From Chitinophaga jiangningensis (GTDB taxonomy: Bacteria > Bacteroidota > Bacteroidia > Chitinophagales > Chitinophagaceae), in the NCBI RefSeq assembly GCF_900142605.1, contig NZ_FRBL01000009.1, positions 310,001 to 374,000 on the forward strand: a stretch of DNA of 64,000 nt, in the 5' to 3' direction. Within the stretch, counting starts at the first letter, position 1. Every line of letters starts with the position of its first letter. Positions 59,922 through 64,000 of the stretch are shown in pieces. A program made the position numbers and the translations under genes. The notes beneath the pieces are model-generated. The model did not search any database. It was not told the DNA's origin and saw only the letters and a program-made list of their open reading frames with translations.

Positions 59922-62828
59922 ATGCCATATACAGCGGAAACGACACAACCAATAATTGAAAGGCTGAGAAAAAGGTTCCACCATGCCAATGAAACCACGA
60001 TCGTGTCGATCCATCTGTTCCTGACAGGCGCACAAACTTCCGTACCGGTACTCAACACACCTGACGAAACAGCCATGGCAGGCTACTTTATCCCCCTGCT
60101 GCAACTGCCCGATCAATGGAATGACAACGACCGACTGGTGCTTCAGTTACTATCCGATCCACAGGTATGGGAGCAAAATGAGCATGATTTCCTGACGCAT
60201 ATCGTCCCTATGCTGGATATGCCAGGCAGCTCCTCCTCTATCGTACAGCGATTCAGTACATTCACTCACTTCCTGCAGCAACAGGGCTACAGCCCTGAAA
60301 AAATAGGCTCCATGCTGATCCGTTATTCCAACTACGGCGAAAACATGGACCTGCTACCGCTGAAATTTTCGCCCCTGCGGAAATTCCTGCAAGACCTGCT
60401 CAGAAGTACCGATGCACACGCTATCCAACCATACCTGCAAAGGTGGTATCAACTTAACTGGAACTCCCTGTTTTTCAGGTTACTGGCCAAAAGCCATCCG
60501 GACCTGGAACTCCCTTACCTTGAAAAAAAGCTTTCAGGCCCTGTCCCGGGCTATTTAAACAGCGATCTGGCCAACGCCTTATTGCAAAACAACTTTGCCA
60601 AGTACGAGCCGCTATTGCTCCAAACAGGCAATCCGGCTGCCGCCCCCGTGGCTATGCAGCTGGGCGTTCAACTGGCACTTACCAATTACCAGCCGGACAC
60701 CTACCAGGCCAACCTGCTGCCCCTGTTCCGGCAATACCTGCAGGAATTTTCCCAGGCACCCGTTGCCACCGAAGGCTACGCCAGCAGCATCCTGCAGGCT
60801 GATACCACGGGCAACTACCCGCTCAGCCTCATCGCGCTGCACGGTTTGCTGCAACACAATGCCGCCGAAGGTATGGATTACCTCCTCCAGTTCGTCCGTG
60901 AACAAAGGGAAATACATCCTGCCTGCTTCGAAATACTGGGCCAGCGCCTCCAGCAACAGGCCGTACCTATCCTGATGGAAGCACTGGAAAAAGGCTACGA
61001 CATTAAATTACTGCTGCCGGTAATGGAACATGTCGAATCCACCCAATACTTCGAACAATTATGGCCTTACACCCTGCACAAGCTGAAGTCGGTGCGTATG
61101 GCCGTAGCCGTTATACTCGCAAAAGACCCGGACGCCTATACGAAAGCGGCCGAACTACTGCAACATAAAAAAGCCGAGCAACGCCTCACCGCCACACTCA
61201 TCCTCTGCAGCATCAATACGCCGGAAGCACGCCAGCTGATCAGGGAAACCCTGCACAACGAAATCAACGACGATGCCCGCGACCTGATGCTGGAAACACT
61301 GGGTAACCTCATCCACTACGAGGCTGATATGGAAACGGTAAACCACCTCATCGCCTCCGCCAGAAGCAGGTATAAACTCAACCGCCCGCTGGAAAAATGG
61401 ATGGACGACCAGTCCCTCCCGCTGCTGTGGACGAAAGACGGCGAACAGCTTCCGCTGGAAGCCACCCGCTTTCTGCTCTATCGTATGTCGCGCATCACCG
61501 AAATGGGCGCCGACGTAGAGGCGAAACCGTTATTAAAGCTGCTGGACCCGAAGCGCAACGACGACTTTGCCATGGGCCTGTTCAACATGTACGAGCAGCA
61601 CGAAGGCGATACCCGCCTGAAGTTCCTGCTGGCAACAGCTGCCCTCACCGGTCATAATAAACTCGCTGCCGCCCTCCAGGCCAACATTGGCAGCTGGATC
61701 AACGAGCGCCGCCCACGCCAGGCAGAACACGCCCTCGCGGCAATGGCCCTGCAGGCGAATAGTAAGTCGCTCCAGATAGTAGAATACTACGGTAAAAAAT
61801 ATACCACCCGCCGCGTACTACTCGGCGCCGCCGCCAGGAATGCACTGGTACGCGCTGCGGCCGAACTGGACCTCACTTTCCACGAGCTGGGCGACAAAGC
61901 CGTGCCCGACCTGGAATTTGAAGGCAGGTATAAACCTTTTGAGATGAATGGCGATACCTGGAAGGGTTTTGTAGATAATAACTTCCGCATCGCCTACCTC
62001 AACCGCAAAGGCAAAAGGCCCAAAACGCCTCCAACCGCAGCTTCCAGGGAAACGAAGAAATTCTTTAAGGAACTGCAGAAACAACTGCCCGCCATGGCAG
62101 CCAAACAGGCGGACCGCCTGCAGCAGTTCCTTGTGAACCAGCGCAGCTGGAAAGCAGCCCAATGGCTGGAACTTTTCCTCCACAACCCATTGATGTTTGT
62201 ATTTGCCAACAGACTCATCTGGGCAGTGTACGATGAAGAAAACCAGCTGATGACCAGCTTCCGCTGCACAGAGGATTCCAGACTCATCACCATCAGCGGT
62301 GCTGCCATTGAGCTGCCACCCTTTGCCAGCGTGCGTTTACTGCATCCGCTGCAAATGGATGCCCAGGCCATGCAACAATGGAAAGAGCACCTGGCAGCCA
62401 ATAACATCATCCCGGCTTTTGAACAGCTGGATCGCCAGGTTACCACCCTGCAGCCGGAGCAAGCGCTGCAAACAGTGATGGGCGACTTTGAAGATATCGC
62501 CGCTGACATGGAAGTGATGCAACAGCACCTGCTCAGCAGAGGCTGGCAGCCGCAAACAAATGAAGAAGGCGTGGCCCATACCTGGTATAAGTCCAACGAC
62601 ATACAACAGGTAGAAGCCCGCATCGCCACCTATAATATTTACCAGGAGTCAGGTATCCGCTGCAAGCTCGGCAACCTGTATTTCACCAGGCAGCTTACTA
62701 CAGCACAGATCAGCAGCGCGGTTACCGCGCCTGCTGACGTGCTGCAGCTTTGCAAAGTGCCGCCGGTATTCTATTCAGAGGCAGTAACCGATATTGCCAT
62801 GTCGAGGGTAAAAATGGAACTGGTGTAA
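59922..62828 (+). CDS. Large HEAT-like repeat protein with C-terminal DUF4132 domain
   Basis: A 968-residue cytoplasmic protein. The first about 600 residues are helical, HEAT/TPR-like (PLLLQTGNPAAAPVAMQLGVQLA, LLPVMEHVESTQYFEQLWPYTLHKLKSVRMAVAVILAKDP, AEQRLTATLILCSIN). The last about 200 carry the DUF4132 pattern: LFLHNPLMFVFANRLIWAVYDEENQLMTSF, RLLHPLQMDAQAMQQWKEHLAANNIIPAFEQLDRQV. DUF4132 proteins occur beside WGR domains and in MolR-like proteins, and some members are linked to phage defence or stress, but no function is established. It stands alone after the repeat region with no obvious partner. Confidence 0.75.
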   Translation: MPYTAETTQPIIERLRKRFHHANETTIVSIHLFLTGAQTSVPVLNTPDETAMAGYFIPLLQLPDQWNDNDRLVLQLLSDPQVWEQNEHDFLTHIVPMLDMPGSSSSIVQRFSTFTHFLQQQGYSPEKIGSMLIRYSNYGENMDLLPLKFSPLRKFLQDLLRSTDAHAIQPYLQRWYQLNWNSLFFRLLAKSHPDLELPYLEKKLSGPVPGYLNSDLANALLQNNFAKYEPLLLQTGNPAAAPVAMQLGVQLALTNYQPDTYQANLLPLFRQYLQEFSQAPVATEGYASSILQADTTGNYPLSLIALHGLLQHNAAEGMDYLLQFVREQREIHPACFEILGQRLQQQAVPILMEALEKGYDIKLLLPVMEHVESTQYFEQLWPYTLHKLKSVRMAVAVILAKDPDAYTKAAELLQHKKAEQRLTATLILCSINTPEARQLIRETLHNEINDDARDLMLETLGNLIHYEADMETVNHLIASARSRYKLNRPLEKWMDDQSLPLLWTKDGEQLPLEATRFLLYRMSRITEMGADVEAKPLLKLLDPKRNDDFAMGLFNMYEQHEGDTRLKFLLATAALTGHNKLAAALQANIGSWINERRPRQAEHALAAMALQANSKSLQIVEYYGKKYTTRRVLLGAAARNALVRAAAELDLTFHELGDKAVPDLEFEGRYKPFEMNGDTWKGFVDNNFRIAYLNRKGKRPKTPPTAASRETKKFFKELQKQLPAMAAKQADRLQQFLVNQRSWKAAQWLELFLHNPLMFVFANRLIWAVYDEENQLMTSFRCTEDSRLITISGAAIELPPFASVRLLHPLQMDAQAMQQWKEHLAANNIIPAFEQLDRQVTTLQPEQALQTVMGDFEDIAADMEVMQQHLLSRGWQPQTNEEGVAHTWYKSNDIQQVEARIATYNIYQESGIRCKLGNLYFTRQLTTAQISSAVTAPADVLQLCKVPPVFYSEAVTDIAMSRVKMELV

Positions 62829-62895
62829 TAATCCAGGCATTACCGGGATTTTATTCGTAATTTTTCCAGCATTGGAAACGCAATAAAATCCACTT

Positions 62896-64000
62896 ATGCA
62901 AACAATTTTTCAGCGGCTGGCAGCACTCAGCATCCTGCTTGGTGCCACCATCCAGCTCTACGCAGTGAACATTATTCCAATGCCGGCGGAAGTAAAAGAA
63001 AACGGCACCATTTTTACCCTCTCCCCCAGCACTACTATCTCAGGAAACAGCCCGGCAGAAGCAGCGTATTTACAGGCAGCGCTGGAACAAACGACGGGCC
63101 TGCATCTCCCTACTAACGGAAAAGGACAAACGAACAACATCAGGCTGGAAGTAAACAGCAAATTGCTCACACAACTGGGCCAGGAAGGCTATACCCTTCA
63201 CAGTGATGCCAAAGGCGTGCTGATACGTGCCGCTACCGCCGGCGGCGTATTTTATGGCGTGCAGTCGATGAGACAACTGGTTGCCACTAACGGTAACGTA
63301 CATACGATAACTGGAGTGGACATTACCGACAAACCCCGCTTTGGCTGGCGCTCCTTCATGCTGGATGAAGCCAGGCACTTTCAGGGTACAGCAGCAGTGA
63401 AACAATTGCTGGAGGAGATGTCGGTGCTGAAGATGAACACCTTCCACTGGCACTTAACAGACGATCAGGGCTGGCGCATAGAGATCAAAAAGTACCCGTT
63501 ACTGGCGCAGGTGGGCAGTCACCGCGACTCCTCACAAACAGCCTTTAACAGTAAAGTATACCGCGTGGTAAAGCATGAAGGCTTTTATACGCAGGAGCAG
63601 ATCAGGGATATTATTCAATACGCTGCCGCCAGGCACATTACCATTGTTCCGGAAATAGAAATGCCCGGGCATGCCAGCGCCGCCATAGCAGCCTATCCCT
63701 GGCTGGGCACGCGTCATGAACAGATTGCAGTGCCTGCGCAATTTGGCGTGCATTACAACGTGTTTAATGTAACCGATCCTAAAGTAATTACTTTCCTGCA
63801 GGATGTATTGCAGGAAGTGATGGGATTATTTCCGTCGAGAGTGATTCATATTGGTGGGGATGAAGTAAAGTATGATCAATGGAAAGCGGATTCCGGGGTG
63901 GTGCGTTATATGCGTGCGCATCAGCTCAATTCTCCCGCCGATCTACAGATTGCTTTTACCAATAGTATTTCCAATTTCCTGGCCGGTAGAAACCGCCGCA
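62896..64000 (+). CDS. Beta-N-acetylhexosaminidase, GH20 (5' part; rest off the right edge)
   Basis: The frame from the ATG at 62896 is open to the window end (368 codons). A signal peptide (MQTIFQRLAALSILLGATIQLYA) precedes the GH20b non-catalytic domain (about 25-145, NIIPMPAEVKENGTIF then GVFYGVQSMRQL). The catalytic barrel follows (WRSFMLDEARHFQ, NTFHWHLTDDQGWRIEIKKYP, VPEIEMPGHASAAIAAYP), with the catalytic Asp322-Glu323 pair in HIGGDEVKYDQW. It should cleave terminal N-acetylglucosamine or N-acetylgalactosamine from chitin fragments or glycans in the periplasm. It is 67 bp after the DUF4132 gene. Confidence 0.94.
   Translation, partial: MQTIFQRLAALSILLGATIQLYAVNIIPMPAEVKENGTIFTLSPSTTISGNSPAEAAYLQAALEQTTGLHLPTNGKGQTNNIRLEVNSKLLTQLGQEGYTLHSDAKGVLIRAATAGGVFYGVQSMRQLVATNGNVHTITGVDITDKPRFGWRSFMLDEARHFQGTAAVKQLLEEMSVLKMNTFHWHLTDDQGWRIEIKKYPLLAQVGSHRDSSQTAFNSKVYRVVKHEGFYTQEQIRDIIQYAAARHITIVPEIEMPGHASAAIAAYPWLGTRHEQIAVPAQFGVHYNVFNVTDPKVITFLQDVLQEVMGLFPSRVIHIGGDEVKYDQWKADSGVVRYMRAHQLNSPADLQIAFTNSISNFLAGRNRR

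Overview
The window comes from the chromosome of a Bacteroidota bacterium, most likely a Chitinophaga-like member of the Chitinophagaceae. The evidence is a SusC/SusD pair driven by an ECF sigma factor and a FecR anti-sigma factor, many secreted glycoside hydrolases (GH2, GH29, two GH20-type), succinate dehydrogenase of the b558 type, general lack of Shine-Dalgarno sequences, and a TTG-N18-TAnnTTTG promoter. All assignments come from reading the sequence and its translations; no database search was run.

Layout. 1-4.3 kb: 5' end of sdhC, a bestrophin-like channel and a GH2 enzyme. 4.4-5.8 kb: a VOC protein with an AraC regulator, preceded by an AraC-type direct repeat. 6.0-13.0 kb: sigma/FecR/SusC/SusD, closed by a strong terminator. 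13.0-19.7 kb: an AT-rich accessory island. It holds two paralogous coiled-coil/hydrophobic proteins that look like alpha-helical pore formers, a class 3 lipase without signal peptide, a two-domain beta-rich protein and its one-domain tandem copy, a truncated thioredoxin gene, a beheaded alcohol dehydrogenase and a fragment matching the 3' end of the adjacent tRNA-Leu gene. 19.9-25.2 kb: a stress block (universal stress proteins, FMN-binding protein, dodecin, Hsp20, and a PEBP domain fused to a release-factor-like ribosome hibernation domain). 25.4-42.9 kb: mixed housekeeping and degradative genes (fucosidase, TsaD, RF3, TrmN6, an AraC regulator convergent with a GH20-type enzyme, small secreted proteins, an AI-2E transporter). 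43.0-50.6 kb: a heavy-metal RND efflux system with its two-component regulator in one co-directional run. 50.7-52.3 kb: two GNAT acetyltransferases and an EamA protein. 52.4-59.3 kb: the complete SUF iron-sulfur assembly operon with a divergent SufR-like regulator. 59.3-64 kb: palindromic repeat DNA, a large HEAT-like/DUF4132 protein and the 5' part of a GH20 hexosaminidase.

How the parts fit. The degradative genes suggest use of N-acetylglucosamine-, fucose- and galactose-containing glycans. Several regulators can be paired with candidate operators: an inverted repeat over the suf promoter, TTARA repeats at 11-bp spacing at both ends of the metal-efflux regulator block, a 9-mer upstream of an AraC gene, its GH20 neighbour and a third gene, and an 11-bp repeat at 21-bp spacing before the VOC/AraC pair.

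The most promising candidates for something undescribed are the 13-18.4 kb toxin-like cassette, with evidence of recombination around it, and a family of paired hairpins with three-base loops found at gene ends, including a 2.6-copy array of an 88-bp unit at 59.5 kb.
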